Shown here: piece after piece, positions 46,847-57,775 of the stretch
How positions within the stretch are numbered: position 1 is the stretch's first letter
Layout of the letters: each line of letters opens with the position of its first letter
Source of the DNA: Distichodus sexfasciatus
Lineage: Eukaryota > Chordata > Actinopteri > Characiformes > Distichodontidae
DNA: 64,000 nucleotides
Direction of reading: 5' to 3'
Assembly: GCA_032718565.1 (NCBI GenBank)
Contig: JAVGVS010000012.1
Location: 2,792,450 to 2,856,449, forward strand
Notes under the pieces: generated by a model
Told to the model about the DNA's origin: nothing
What the model saw: the letters and a program-made list of their open reading frames with translations, nothing else
Database searches by the model: none
Position numbers and translations under genes: made by a program

Positions 46847-47008
46847 GAAGTTGGTAGTATAACGGTTAGGGAGTTGGTCCATTGATCGGAGGGTCGCTGG
46901 TTCAAGCTCTGGACCAGTAAACCTGCCACTGAGGTACTCATGAGAAAGCTACTGTCCCCGAGCACTGCTGCAAAAGCTGCCCACTGCTCCTTCATGGACT
47001 AAAAATGC
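46847..47008 (+). mobile_element. tRNA-headed SINE, tail missing
   Basis: Head GAAGTTGGTAGTATAACGGT, B box CTGGTTCAAGCTC, GCCACTGAGGTACTCATGAG, CCGAGCACTGCTG and CACTGCTCCTTCATGGAC. Stops before the usual GACAAATAATC tail. Confidence 0.85.
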
Positions 47009-48570
47009 AGTCTAAAAATGCAGTCTTCGTCAGGACTAAAGCCCAAGCTCCAGCGTAGCATAGTTATAGCCAGAAGCATTCCGAAAAGTGCTTGACACCT
47101 ACTTGAAACAGATCGTTCATAATCAAACTGTGGGACTGAATTTTAGACGGGTTTGTGACTGAATATATTTTACTGAAGAAAACTCAGTAATCTAATGTTT
47201 TACACAAGCGTGCACACAGTAAAATGTTGACTTTTGTAGATTCTGTTCAGTGTTTCTCCTAGGTTTACAGCTTTAGGGGTTGGGGTTAGGCTTAGGGTTA
47301 GGGTTAGACGGACACCGACACAAACACTTAAAGGAAAGGTCTTAAAGGTTTTTTTTTCGTGACAATTATCCACAAAGTGTGTAGCTGTTGTCTCTGCAGT
47401 GTTTCTTTCTGGGCTTCTGGGAGAACATATCCAGACCCCCTTGATATGGGAAGTTTCTGGTGGTTGACGTGTCATATTTTCCGTCACACGCTCTATGCCC
47501 GTTGGTTTGTGCGCACACGCATCAAGCTGGAACTCCACCGCGCACTACAGACAGCAGAGGAGAACTGTAAATGAGCGACTACGTAGAGACAGAAATGACG
47601 TGCCGTGGTGTAAATAAGAGTAAAAAATATTTTGTTTACTAAAAGGACAAGGTATAGACCTGTTCTATAGGAAAGGGAAATGACTTCTGGTGCCATATAG
47701 AAAATAAAATTGCAAGTGGGGCGTGGGTGCTGTTGGGGGGGCCGGGGCACCCCCCCCTAATCTAATGGTAGGAGAAGCACTGCTGTTGTTTACCTAAGAA
47801 AACATTGGTGAATTTCAGAATCTTCATGAAAGCTGCATGAGTGGGTTTTAAGAACATGCTTCTTCTTAAGCACGCCGGGTGAATGAGGCCTCTTTGATTC
47901 TTCCCGTCTCCGACCTCCCTGTACCGCTGGGGTGGGGTGGGGGGGATGCCGAGGCCCAGGCTGGGTCCCCTAAGAGGCCTAGCGGCGTAACGGCCCTCCG
48001 GAGTGTATGTGTGAATGTGTGTATCCACCAGATTTAGACGTGTGATCTGTCACATTCTCGCAGACGGGTAACGAGGGGAGCGGCGGCGAGGGCTGTTTGG
48101 GAAATCAAACCCATGACAAGCCTCTCGAAGAGATTAGGGAACCCTCCCGGACCACCGACATCCTCTCACTCTAATTACCCAGCACGCCACTCATCCTCCG
48201 CTAGGTCTGCATAACGGCCTTACTGTAGACTTGCCTGCTAATGACGAAACTCGTCCGAGGCCACTAGCAAGCGTTCTTTACATTTTTTAGGGAACTTGAG
48301 TCGATGACCTTTTTTTTTGTTTATAATCCAGGGTTTTTATCTTAAAATGTTTGTTAACTCCTTTCCCAGTGTAATTGATATAAAGGGTTAAAGTGATATT
48401 GATGTTAAACTGGCAAGGTTTACTCATCTTTAAAGCTCTCTTAAACATCGTGAGGAAGCTTGTGAACTGATGTTAAAAATATTTAAATATCTAGAATATA
48501 GTCATTAGTTGCCGGCAGAACTGGCCGATAAGACCTCAAATCAGTATTATGATTAAATGGGTCTATTAGC
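47009..48570. other. unique sequence; telomere-like word at 47.29 kb; candidate block 47.9-48.3 kb
   Basis: TTAGGCTTAGGGTTAGGGTTAG lies at 47286-47307. 47880-48260 is mixed and non-repetitive (CTCTAATTACCCAGCACGCC at 48168-48187) and may be conserved. No coding frame is credible. Confidence 0.4.
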
Positions 48571-48926
48571 GGCGGCACGGTGGCGCAGTGGTTAGCGCTG
48601 CCGCCTCACAGCCAGAAGGTCCTGGGTTTGAACCCCGGGTTGGGTATAAGGCCTTTCTGTGTGGAGTTTGCCTGCTCTCCCTGTGTTTGCGTGGGTTTTC
48701 TCCGGGTGTCCCCCGGTTTCTTCCCATAGTCCAAAAGCATGCACTGTAGGTTAATTGCTAAATTGCCCCCCGGAAGGTGTGAATGTGAGTGTGTTTGTGG
48801 CCTGCGGTGTGTCGGTGCCTGCCCAGGTTTGTTCCCCGCCTTGCACCAGTAGTTCCCGGGACAGGTTCCGGTCCCCCCGCAACCCCAGTTGGGATTAAAC
48901 GGTTGACGGAATGAATGAATGAATAT
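48571..48926 (+). mobile_element. full-length V-SINE (DANA/Mermaid type)
   Basis: tRNA head with A box TGGCGCAGTGG (48581-48591) and B box GGTTTGAACCC (48625-48635), conserved centre GGCCTTTCTGTGTGGAGTTT and GGTTTTCTCCGGGTG, 3' words GTAGTTCCCGGGACAGG, GGGATTAAACGGTTG, and tail GAATGAATGAATGAAT. Confidence 0.96.
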
Positions 48927-49020
48927 ATTACTGTGATTAAGGAAAGATTTTTTTTTGGTTTTCCCCTTGTAGTTCACTGTAAATATGCTCAACAGTTAAG
49001 GTCTGGATTTTTTTCTAACG

Positions 49021-49274
49021 GGCAGTTGGTGGCGTAATGGTAGGTAGGGTGTTCACATCGTGATCAGAAGGTCGCAGGTTCGAATCTAGGGCCGGTAAAG
49101 TTACCACTGAGGTACTCATGAGCAAGGTACCGTCCCCGAGCACTGCTCCCCGGGCGCTTGTTAGCTGCCCACTGCTCCTTCACGGATGGGTTAAATGCAG
49201 AGCTCACATTTGGTTGTGGTGCACTGTGTGCTGTGCTGTGGTGTGTTCACAATGACAAATAATCCCTCACTCAC
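49021..49274 (+). mobile_element. full-length tRNA-headed SINE, reference copy for this window
   Basis: A box TGGCGTAATGG (49030-49040) and B box GGTTCGAATCT (49077-49087) mark a pol III promoter. Then CCACTGAGGTACTCATGAGC, CCGAGCACTGCTCCCCGGGC, CTCCTTCACGGATGGGTTAA, GGTTGTGGTGCACTGTGTG and tail GACAAATAATCCCTCACTC. About 250 bp. It sits between two V-SINEs that point towards each other. Confidence 0.93.
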
Positions 49275-49434
49275 ATATGTTTGTGATTTTAAAAATAAAG
49301 GAAGGAAAGACCCCAAATGTAGTGGAAGACTGGCCGGGGCTGAGCCTGATGGCACAAAACACCCAGTAATATGTTTTTAAAAGGACGTTACGTGAACACA
49401 CGGGGGAAAATATTTGCAGAATTCTTTTTGTTGA

Positions 49435-49787
49435 CTCACTCACTCATTATCCAAACCGCTTAATCCCAACTGGGATCCTGGGGGACCGGAGCCTATCCCG
49501 GGAACGTAAGGGTGCAAGGCGGGGACCAAATCCTGAGCAGGCACCAACACACTGCAGGCCGCACACACTCACACAGTCACACTCAGTCACACCTTACAGG
49601 GCCAATTTACGTGCGCCAGTTCACGGACGCTGCATGCTTTTGGACTGCGGGAGGAAAGCGGAGCACCCGTAGAAAACCCACGCGAACACGGGGAGACCAC
49701 GCAAACTCCACACAGAGAGACCCCACGGCCGATCCGGGGCTCGAACCCAGGACCTTCTCGGTGTGAGGCGGCAGCGCTAACCACTGA
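49435..49787 (-). mobile_element. full-length V-SINE in opposite orientation
   Basis: Starts at its CATTAT tail side with AAACCGCTTAATCCCAACTG and ends with the tRNA head AGCGCTAACCACTG. The centre CTCCACACAGAGAGACC is present. Confidence 0.94.
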
Positions 49788-50380
49788 ACTATTAACAGAA
49801 GTTTTAATTACCGCCAAGGGCAAGATTATGTCGATTAGTGGTTCTGAATGTCGTTTTTTCTTAATTTTTCATGAATTGCCTGCTCCTTTTTGCAGTCCTG
49901 GCCCTGATCCAAACAAAATCTGCAGCTGTACATGCTACCGGATATCATAATGATTTGCAGTTCATTCTGCGCTTTTAAAACGGCTTCATGAAAGAGATTT
50001 GGAATTCTTCTGACTCCAAAAAGTTTTTTTAGAGATTCTTTTTCAAGTCAAAAAAATATATCAACTGCTTCACATCCCACTGCCTCCAAATGCACTAAAA
50101 TGTATTAAAAATGAACATCCTTTAAAGCCCCAGCTCAGCGCCCCAGCTGCCCCACCACCGTCACAGCTGGGGTTTTAAGAGGTTGCGAGAATATCCTGGT
50201 TGGCAGGTGGGATGTAGGACATTAGTTGGAAGCGGGATGTTCTCCCGCTAACCTGCCTGCAGAGAGCTGAACCCTGGAGATCTCCTCCGCTGTTCTTGAA
50301 GGCTTATTCACCTCCTCGTAAGAGGAAGCTGAACCCGTCAATGAGCGAATGCCGGTCGGGTATTAAAGCCCGCCTTGGTG
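49788..50380. other. unique sequence, nothing recognised
   Basis: No gene or family recognised. Confidence 0.4.
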
Positions 50381-51370
50381 GGGGTTAAAGGATGAGTCTT
50401 GGCCATCGACCTCCTCTCCTTTCCCCTCCTCTTCCCTCCCCTCCTCTCCTCTCCTCTTCACAGCAGCCAAGAAGCGATAGAATACCCCACACAATCGCAA
50501 TAATCCTCGCTCTCCTCTGGCTCGCACCCCGGCAGCGGTTGGTGGAGATTCTTTTTCCCTCTTCCACTTCTTTTCTTCTTTCTCTCTCTCTCTGCGTATC
50601 ACTTCCTAATCGTGAACGATCCCCTCCGCCCCCCCACGACTGGCACAGGTGCCAGGTCTCTGAATCAGGTAGCGAGCAGTAAGCCTCCCACAAGAAACCC
50701 ATGCCAAGCAAAGGCATTTCCAGGCCGCCGCCGCCGCCACCGCCTCATTGTTAATTGGGGGAGCAGCAAGCCTCTCCCTCCAGTCGATTTGCAAGAGAAA
50801 AGGGAGTGGGAAAGAAAAAAGAAAAGACGAGGAAAGGAGGGGAGAGATTACCGCACCGGAGGAGAGGAGAGGCTTTGAAGCGAAGGAGTTTTTATGTCGT
50901 TTCCGTGCACGCTTCCCGCTTTAACTCCCTCTCTCCCGTTCCCCGGCCTCGCCACCGACATCACAAGCCTCTCCAAAATACGCAGGTGGGGATTGTTTCA
51001 AAAACCACGAAATAGCCTCTCCTTTATTTCTTTTCTTTTCTTTTGCTTCCCCAACGGAGAAGAACTTTGGAGCGAATCCGGTTTCGTAGGAAACGCCACG
51101 CAACAACCGGCAAATCTGACGCAAAAAACGGCGGGCCGGAGGGCGAGACGGAGCGCGTGACCGCCGGGGGGCCGACGAATTTCAGAGTAAAGGAAAAGCT
51201 CTCGCTGAGCCTCATCGAAATCCTCCCGTCACAGAGCCGACAGAGGCCTTTAAAAAAAAAAAAAAAATTGGGCCACGGACGGCGAACGCAGTTACTTTTT
51301 GTAACTTCTTTTATTCCTTCTTACGGGTTTGGGTATTGACGCTCTTACGTTTTTGTACTCCACTTCTCCT
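50380..51370. promoter_or_regulatory. intronic CpG-rich block, candidate island
   Basis: CCGCCGCCGCCGCCACCGCC at 50725-50744 and dense CpG at 51060-51240 (GCGCGTGACCGCCGGGGGGC at 51150-51169). An A run is at 51251-51267. It could be an alternative promoter, an antisense start or an exon-less island. ORFs here have no recognisable domains. Confidence 0.4.
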
Positions 51371-51479
51371 GGAAGGGTCACTCATTATTTTGAGGGGGGG
51401 ATCTGAGCGTAGAGTTTTATAACGGAGGGCCTCGGAATCGTAAAACGGAACAGACTTTGGGTGCTCGGATTTAACGAGG

Positions 51480-51885
51480 AGGCCGGCAGGATACAGACAG
51501 AGAGGCGAGGACTGAGAGAGAGAGAGAGAGAGAGCGGTAGCAGGAGAGGAAAAGGGCAGGATGTAGAGAAAGAGAGAGAGAGAGTACTGAGAGGTGGTGA
51601 AACACTAGATTCAGAGCGGGAGCCTGTGATCAGGGCTGCAGCGAGCACAATTACCTCCTTTTCAAATCCTTCAGTGACACTGCGGGAGGAAGGAGGACTT
51701 TGAAACTTGAAAGGCAGGAGCTCGCTTTCAAGGCTCAAACGCGCGCAGGAAAGGGCTCTGAAATTTGTTCAGGGTTCCCTATCCACCATTAGCTTGTTTC
51801 TTCCTCTCGCCTCCAGGCATTTAAGCGCTTTTTGAAAAGATGTTAAGAAATTCAATCACCACAGAGAGACAGAGGCACAGAGTCG

Positions 51886-51918
<33 letters not shown>

Positions 51919-51990
51919 TGCTCACCACTTTTTCGGCCTCACCTCTCTCTGACTCTTTCGCTCTCTCTGTCTCTCTCTTGTTTTGCTCTC
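51480..51990. repeat. GA microsatellites in unique sequence
   Basis: (GA)n at 51512-51532, 51568-51584 and 51890-51914, with CT runs at 51940-51980. Confidence 0.8.
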
Positions 51991-52659
51991 TCTTTTCGCT
52001 CCGCTGAGAACGGACCTGAACTCTTTGTGTAAAGGTGATGAGGATTGTTGCAGGCCACGGCAGAGGCAGAGGCAGAGGCGCCGAGCTCGACCGGGGAGTA
52101 ATATAAGAAAAGGGAAAAAAAAGGGGAAGAGGTCAGAAGAGGCTGATTAAATGGTGCTGAGTCATTTGAGTTGAAACTTTTATTTGAGTGCACACCAGGA
52201 GTGGAATAATATGGTTATCTTTGGTATTATTTTGGCAGGGCTCACCCTGTTCATACCCGGAAAAGAGAATAATAGGCATTTCAATTTTTCCACAATCTGA
52301 TCTTGAAATCACAGAATCAAATCCCTTACTGTTAAAAAACATGTATTGACACACTGTTATTATGCGTTTCTCCAAATGAAGAAGCGCAAAAGAGTTGCAG
52401 AGACAGAATGGTGGAGAAAAGGAAAGAGAGAGAGACATGGTGGGAGAGATGGAGAGATACTGAGAGACAGCCCTAAGAGAGTTGTCACACACTGCAGAGT
52501 CAACATCCTGAGTTTAAAGGCAGAACGAACAACGATCAAAGAACAATCCCAAGATCAGTTTGGCGATACTGGATCTTTACTGAATAAATATGTATTTTAA
52601 TTATTTTGTGCAGAACTGTTGGTTAAAAGTGATGAGTTCTCCCCCTTTCCTCCCTCGTT

Positions 52660-52796
52660 GCGAGAGAGAGAAGGAGAGATAGAGATGGAGAGAGCGAGAG
52701 AGATTTTCAGAGGATGAGAGAGAGAAGGAGAGATAGAGATGGAGAGAGCGAACAAGAGAGATAAGTGAAAGTGAGTGATTATTTGTCATTCTGAAC
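52660..52796. repeat. duplicated GAGAGAAGGAGAGATAGAGA unit, then SINE tail
   Basis: GAAGGAGAGATAGAGATGGA occurs at 52670 and 52725. 52764-52796 (AAGTGAGTGATTATTTGTCA...) is the tail of a tRNA-headed SINE, cut off by the next insertion. Confidence 0.7.
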
Positions 52797-53019
52797 TAGA
52801 GATGGGCCGATACCACTTTTTTATGTCCGATACCGATATTGTAAATTTGGATATCTGCCGATACGATATAAATCCGATACAGTCACAGTCTTTGTATGCT
52901 AAATTATTTGTTCTCAAAAATTGTTTGTTTAGGCATAAATATTTCTTCTTCCTTATTGATTACACTAAAACATTATACAATTGAAAAATAATTGATCAGT
53001 TGAAAATGAAATACTGAAG
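52797..53019. mobile_element. hAT-type remnant with TAGAGATGGGCCGATACC end
   Basis: The left end TAGAGATGGGCCGATACC with repeated CCGATAC words is typical of a hAT subterminal region. TTTGTCATTCTGAAC before it (52782-52796) and TTTGTCATTTTGAAC after it (53020-53034) differ at one base. The right terminal repeat is not visible, so it is probably internally deleted. Confidence 0.55.
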
Positions 53020-53097
53020 TTTGTCATTTTGAACCAATTGCTTTTGCAGAGAACCACATTTCCCATGATCCTCCGCGCGCCCCGGAGCTGCGTCACA

Positions 53098-53103
<6 letters not shown>

Positions 53104-53144
<41 letters not shown>
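53104..53144. repeat. GA microsatellite
   Basis: (GA)n of about 20 units, directly abutting the 3' end of the LINE fragment. Confidence 0.95.
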
Positions 53145-53146
<2 letters not shown>

Positions 53147-53537
53147 CTTTTAACTTTTAACATCCTTTATTCATCCAGTCACATTATTAGTGGCCCAAAG
53201 ATCGCAGAAGGACTCAACATCCCATAATATACTCCACCCTGAGACGGCCACCAAACAACCCTTTTAACATCCGCTTTGGATCAACGCAACCTACCCCATT
53301 CGCCTTATTCTTCCTAGTTTTCCAGACTGCTGTCCCTAACAGTTCAATGACCTCGCTTTCTTTGGGTGGACACTCCGTAAATGACACCGGCAGTGAAAAC
53401 ACTTGGTGAAAATGTCTCCCCAAGTTCCGCAAACCAATCCGCCAACACCTCAAACAAACTCCCCAGCCTCTGACATTTGAAAAACTAGTGCTCTATAGTC
53501 TGGTCTTGACCACAGAACCTACACAAGCCCCCCACTA
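53145..53537 (-). pseudogene. 3' fragment of a Tx1-clade LINE, ORF2 C-terminus with frameshifts
   Basis: On the minus strand one frame reads GGLCRFCGQDQTIEH, then a stop where Leu is expected, then FFKCQRLGSLFEVLADWF. This is the Cys-x2-Cys...His...Cys knuckle and following helix found at the end of Tx1/L1-like ORF2. A second frame continues with AVWKTRKNKANGVGCVDPKR and LFGGRLRVE, the usual last block. At least one frameshift and several stops break it. The element then has a short 3' UTR and ends GATGTTAAAAGTTAAAAG next to (TC)n. Only about 390 bp survive, so it is a dead 5'-truncated copy. Assignment to Tx1 rests on remembered motif patterns. Confidence 0.72.
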
Positions 53538-53538
53538 G

Positions 53539-54290
53539 TGGATCCAGACAGAGAAAGAGAGAGACAGAGATGGAGAGGGCAAGACAGATGGAGAGGGTAA
53601 GAGAAGGAGAGAGACAGAGAGATAGAGAGGTCGAGACACAGAAGGAGAGAGAGAGAGACGGAGAGGGTGAGACAGAGAATGAGAGAGAGACATAGAGAGG
53701 GCGAGACACAGAAGGAGAGAGAGAGAGATGGAGAGGGTGAGACAGAGAAGGAGAGAGAGACAGAGATGGAGCAAGACACAGAATGGGTAAAGAGAGAGAG
53801 ACGGAGAGTGCGAGACAGAGAAGGAGAGAGAGAGAGACGGAGAGGGCGAGACTCAGAAGGAGAAAGAGAGAGACGGAGAGGGCGAGACACAGAAGGACAG
53901 AGAGAGACAGAGAGGGCGAGACTCAGAAGGAGAAAGAGAGAGACAGAGAGGGCGAGACACAGAAGGACAGAGAGAGAGAGACAGAGAGGGCGAGACTCAG
54001 AAGGAGAAAGGGACGGAGAGGGCGAGACAGAGAAGGAGAAAGAGAGAGAGACGGAGAGAGCGAGACTCAGAAGGAGAAAGAGAGAAACAGAGAGGGCGAG
54101 ACAGAGAAGGAGAAAGAGAGAGAGACGGAGAGGGCGAGACTCAGAAGGAGAAAGAGAGAGACAGAGAGGGCGAGACGCAGAAGGACAGAGAGAGAGAGAC
54201 AGAGAGGGCGAGACTCAGAAGGAGAAAGAGAGAGAGACAGAGAGGGCGAGACAGAGAAGGAGAAAGAGAGAGAGACGGAGAGGGTGAGAC
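53539..54290. repeat. about 36-bp purine minisatellite
   Basis: Units like GAGAGGGCGAGACTCAGAAG + GAGAAAGAGAGAGACG repeat about 20 times with GACTCAG/GACACAG/GACAGAG variants. Frames over 200 codons are Arg/Glu repeats and not genes. Confidence 0.95.
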
Positions 54291-54720
54291 CCTTAAACCT
54301 CTGTGTATCATAAGCTTATTCTTTCCACTGCGTTTTCTCTTGTGAATTTCATTCCCGCATGCCATGAATGGAGCCTAATATATTAAATGATGGGAAGGAA
54401 GAGACGTGCCAGAGTAGAATGTGTATTTACTAGTTTAAATAGGGGTTAAAATGTCGAGCTGCGTGGGCCCCAGACACCACCACGCTGTTTTAACAGGCAG
54501 CTTGGCGGGTTGAGGTTAATCATTTCGAGTGCTGGACTAACAGATAAATGAGCTGCTCTGCTGTCCGTTCTGTTTGAGGAACAAATCAAGTGGCTGTTGA
54601 CCTCCCACCGCCGAGTGTTTGCTGAGCCATTGATACTGCCCGAGTCGTAAAGGAGCGACTTAAGTAGCTGGGAGCTAGAATAATGAACACCAACATCCCT
54701 CCCTCTCCCTCCCTCTGTCT
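54291..54720. promoter_or_regulatory. non-repetitive block, candidate conserved element
   Basis: GAGGTTAATCATTTCGAGTG, CTAACAGATAAATGAGCTGC and GAGCCATTGATACTGC in 54510-54640 have the look of developmental enhancer DNA and follow directly after the minisatellite. Inference only. Confidence 0.3.
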
Positions 54721-54924
54721 CAAATAAGGAAGTGAGTGGGCTTATACTTATTTGCCGCAGTGCTTCTATTCACTGGAGTCCCCACAGTGGGGGTGTAGAG
54801 TGTCTTTAAAGTCTTATCCAACTATTTAACCAAAAATTCTGCAAAAATTTATTTACAGCTGTACTAACCTTTTTTAAAACATGTAAATCGAATTGTTAAA
54901 GCTTTTTTCCCTTTATATCATTTT

Positions 54925-55120
54925 AGGGCTGCAAAAGCTAATCGATTCAATTTTCCCCATTTTATAATGTTAGAGAGTGAAAAATAAATGTAGAAAAATA
55001 GAAACAGACAGTTTGGTTTATTAAATAATGCTGGAAATGTTTTCTTTTAATATGATTAATAATTAGTTAATTTGATTAATCAAAAAAAAAAATCTGCAGA
55101 TGAATCAATTAACATTTCAT
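54925..55120 (+). mobile_element. shortened copy of the TAGGGCTGC hAT family
   Basis: Starts TAGGGCTGCAAAAGCTAATC and contains CCATTTTATAATGTTAGAGA and AACAGACAGTTTGGTTTATT, as at 13.98-14.06 kb. The right end stops at AATCAATTAACA without the terminal repeat. Confidence 0.8.
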
Positions 55121-55236
55121 ATGTTAATATTAACATATAACATTTAATATATTTAATATTAGTTCAATCCTTGGCATGGCTAAAAGTAAGCAAAATTTCA
55201 CAATAAAACACTCAATCAAAAAAACTAAACTTGTAG

Positions 55237-55357
55237 GGCCAGTTTCCCAGGCAAAGATTAAGCCTTGTCCTAGACTAACTTTACTTTCAGTCTTAAATCT
55301 CAGTCGGTGCTGTACTTTAGTCCAAGACTAGGCTTAATCCATGTTCAGGAAACCAGC
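55237..55357. mobile_element. 121-bp foldback MITE
   Basis: GCCAGTTTCCCAGGCAAAGA / TTAAGCCTTGTCCTAGAC at the left and the reverse (GTCCAAGACTAGGCTTAA / TCCATGTTCAGGAAACCAGC) at the right form nearly full-length arms. It resembles short MITEs common in fish. Confidence 0.85.
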
Positions 55358-56540
55358 ACGTAATGTATCTCTCTGTCTAAATCTCTGTTTCCATCGATAT
55401 TTCTGTCTCTTGCATTTTCTCTACTTTCCCCTCCGAGTCTCTCTCCTCATCATCCTCAGATGAGGAAAGTAAGATTTTGAAGAAGTTTAACATTCAAAAA
55501 GGTGTGACTATAACCAGTAATTATGCCAAACTAATCATTTTCAGTAAATATCAAGAACTTTCTGTTTGATCTTTTGATTTCTCTTTGACCGTGCAGTCGT
55601 ACGGTCAGAGATTACAAGTTGAGCGAACTCCGTTTTTGGCTCGACAGCGCGTGACAAAGTTTTCCGAGCGGGCAGCGTATCTGAGGGCTGGCACTGCAGG
55701 ACGAACTCGGCCGGTCACTACAGGCTTTAGCTAATAGGACTAGGGTGAAAACGCTTTAGGCCGATTGGCCCGGAGCGGTGAGGGAGTCGGGCGCATTTAT
55801 CTCCCTAAAGCAGGGAGCATGGGCCTCACTTTCATGTTTTGCTCAGCAACTTTCCGGTTCAAAAAGTGAGCGTTATTCCACTAAACTAGCACGGCTGGGA
55901 TTTTGTGTTCTGCGTGAAGTCGGCTGAGATTTCATTTATGCAAAACTTTTAGTTTGTTCTGCCTTCACTCGCCACTTGACCACAATTTAAATATAATTCC
56001 CAAATATATTACAGCAACCAGCACTCTAATTTTATCAGCACTAGGAGAATTTATTGGTGTTTTTTTGTGGCCTCTCACTATAAATATTTGTCATTATTTA
56101 TTATGAATTATTATCTTTCAGGCTCTTCTGCTGTGGATATAGTTTCCTTTGCAATTTATTCAAGTCACTTCGGGTCAGGTTGCACATGTGACCCATCGCG
56201 TCCCTTTCTTTTAATTCAGTTTGAGCAAGTTGTTCAGGGTTCAGACTTGTGTGTATCTCCCTCTATTTATTCCCCAACGACTCATTCCTGCATTTATCTG
56301 TTTACCCGCTTGGCCATGTTTGGATTTAGACACACAGGCAATCTAGTTACGACTAGTGGCTCCTGTGACATGCTGCAGCAAATCCTTGTGTGTGTGTGTG
56401 TGCGTGTGTATGAGGGCAGGAATACGCTGCTTTTCAAATCCCTTTATGACAGTATTGCGGTTTGCGAGCACAGGCCTATTAATCCTGACTTAGCGGCGTA
56501 AGTGGCATTATTCCCTTAATAAGATCACTGGGTGCGCAGG
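55358..56540. other. unique sequence; candidate blocks at 55.56-55.95 and 56.05-56.5 kb
   Basis: No gene; a (GT)n run at 56389-56408. 55560-55950 is CpG-bearing and non-repetitive, including GGCCGATTGGCCCGG (55760-55774), a CCAAT-like word. Regulatory function is only a possibility. Confidence 0.3.
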
Positions 56541-57430
56541 ATAGGATTAAATACTTATAACATAACTGACACTGTCAATTCTCACAGCTAGAGGAAGCTC
56601 ATTTCTCCTCTGCTGCTTCTCTGTTAGTGGTTAGGGTCCCCTTCTAAGGGTCATGGAATTTGCAGTGCGCGGTGAGATGTAGCGATTAGGAGCGATTATG
56701 CTTTGCGCCAAAAATGTTTTTTTAAAAAGTTTCACGGGCACAGCAGATTTACCCTGAACACAGCTTGTTTAACTTTTTTAAAACTATAATTCCTAATTTT
56801 GCTAATGAAAAAAAGAGGGAACGAGGGAAGCTGAAAGATGAGGGGGAGGTCAAGGATGAATGGAAATGAGAGAAAGAGTAGGACAGAGAGAGCAGAAAGA
56901 GAGTTGTAGGGATGTGGCTCACAACACAGCGGGGGGAAAACCGCATCCCTGTGGTGTTTTACTGGACAAACTCTTTAATCTACCCACACACCACTGGGAC
57001 CGGGTTTTCCACTATGTGTGTGTGTGTGTTTGGTGGCCTCGCCGATGTGGCTGGCTAACCTTCACTCCAGCACTACAGGAGTTTTGGCTCCAGCCCCCAC
57101 ACTTCCCTGCCAGACTTTAACTCTTGCAGGAGTTCCCTTGTTAGACTTTCCCTAGATTATTCTTCACTCACCGGGGATGTTCCTGTTTTTTATTGGTTTT
57201 TATTTTATGATTATTGAGTCATTGCAGTAGATATCAGTGATTCATAAACAGGGAAGAACTGAGTGGTGTTGAATCAGTCCCATCAGTGCCTGTGCTGAAA
57301 GGGTTAAAAGCAGCTCCAAGCTGAAGTTCCTCAACGTCCAAAAAAAGTCCATGAGCCACTTTACAACTGCCAGAATGCAGCAGCAACTCCACACATATAT
57401 ATATATTTGAAATTGCTCTCTATCTACATA
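56541..57430. other. unique and purine-rich sequence, nothing recognised
   Basis: GA-rich at 56810-56905; the rest unremarkable. Confidence 0.4.
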
Positions 57431-57435
57431 CATAT

Positions 57436-57630
57436 AGACGGACGGACGGACGGACGGACGGACTGACAGACAGACAGACAGACAGATAGATAGATAGATA
57501 GATAGATGGATGGATGGATAGATAGATATTTGGATACATGGTTAGATAGATGGATGGATGGATGGATGGATGGATGGATGGATGGTTGGTTGGTTGGTTG
57601 GATGGATGGATAGATATTTGGATACATGGT

Positions 57631-57679
<49 letters not shown>

Positions 57680-57693
57680 TGATTGATTGATTG

Positions 57694-57737
<44 letters not shown>

Positions 57738-57775
57738 AGGGATGGATGGATGGATAGGTAGATAGATAGAATTAA
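57436..57775. repeat. composite tetranucleotide array (GACG, GACA, GATA, GGAT, GGTT, GATT, GA)
   Basis: A chain of tetranucleotide runs, most differing from a neighbour by one base. ATAGATATTTGGATACATGG recurs at 57520 and 57609, so part of the array is duplicated. Confidence 0.95.

Noticed and set aside
49021..49100. tRNA gene from A and B boxes
   Set aside because: The cloverleaf is not intact and the sequence continues into a SINE body and tail shared with other copies.
53667..54287. 206-codon Arg/Glu frame
   Set aside because: Product of the 36-bp purine minisatellite; other frames are open too.
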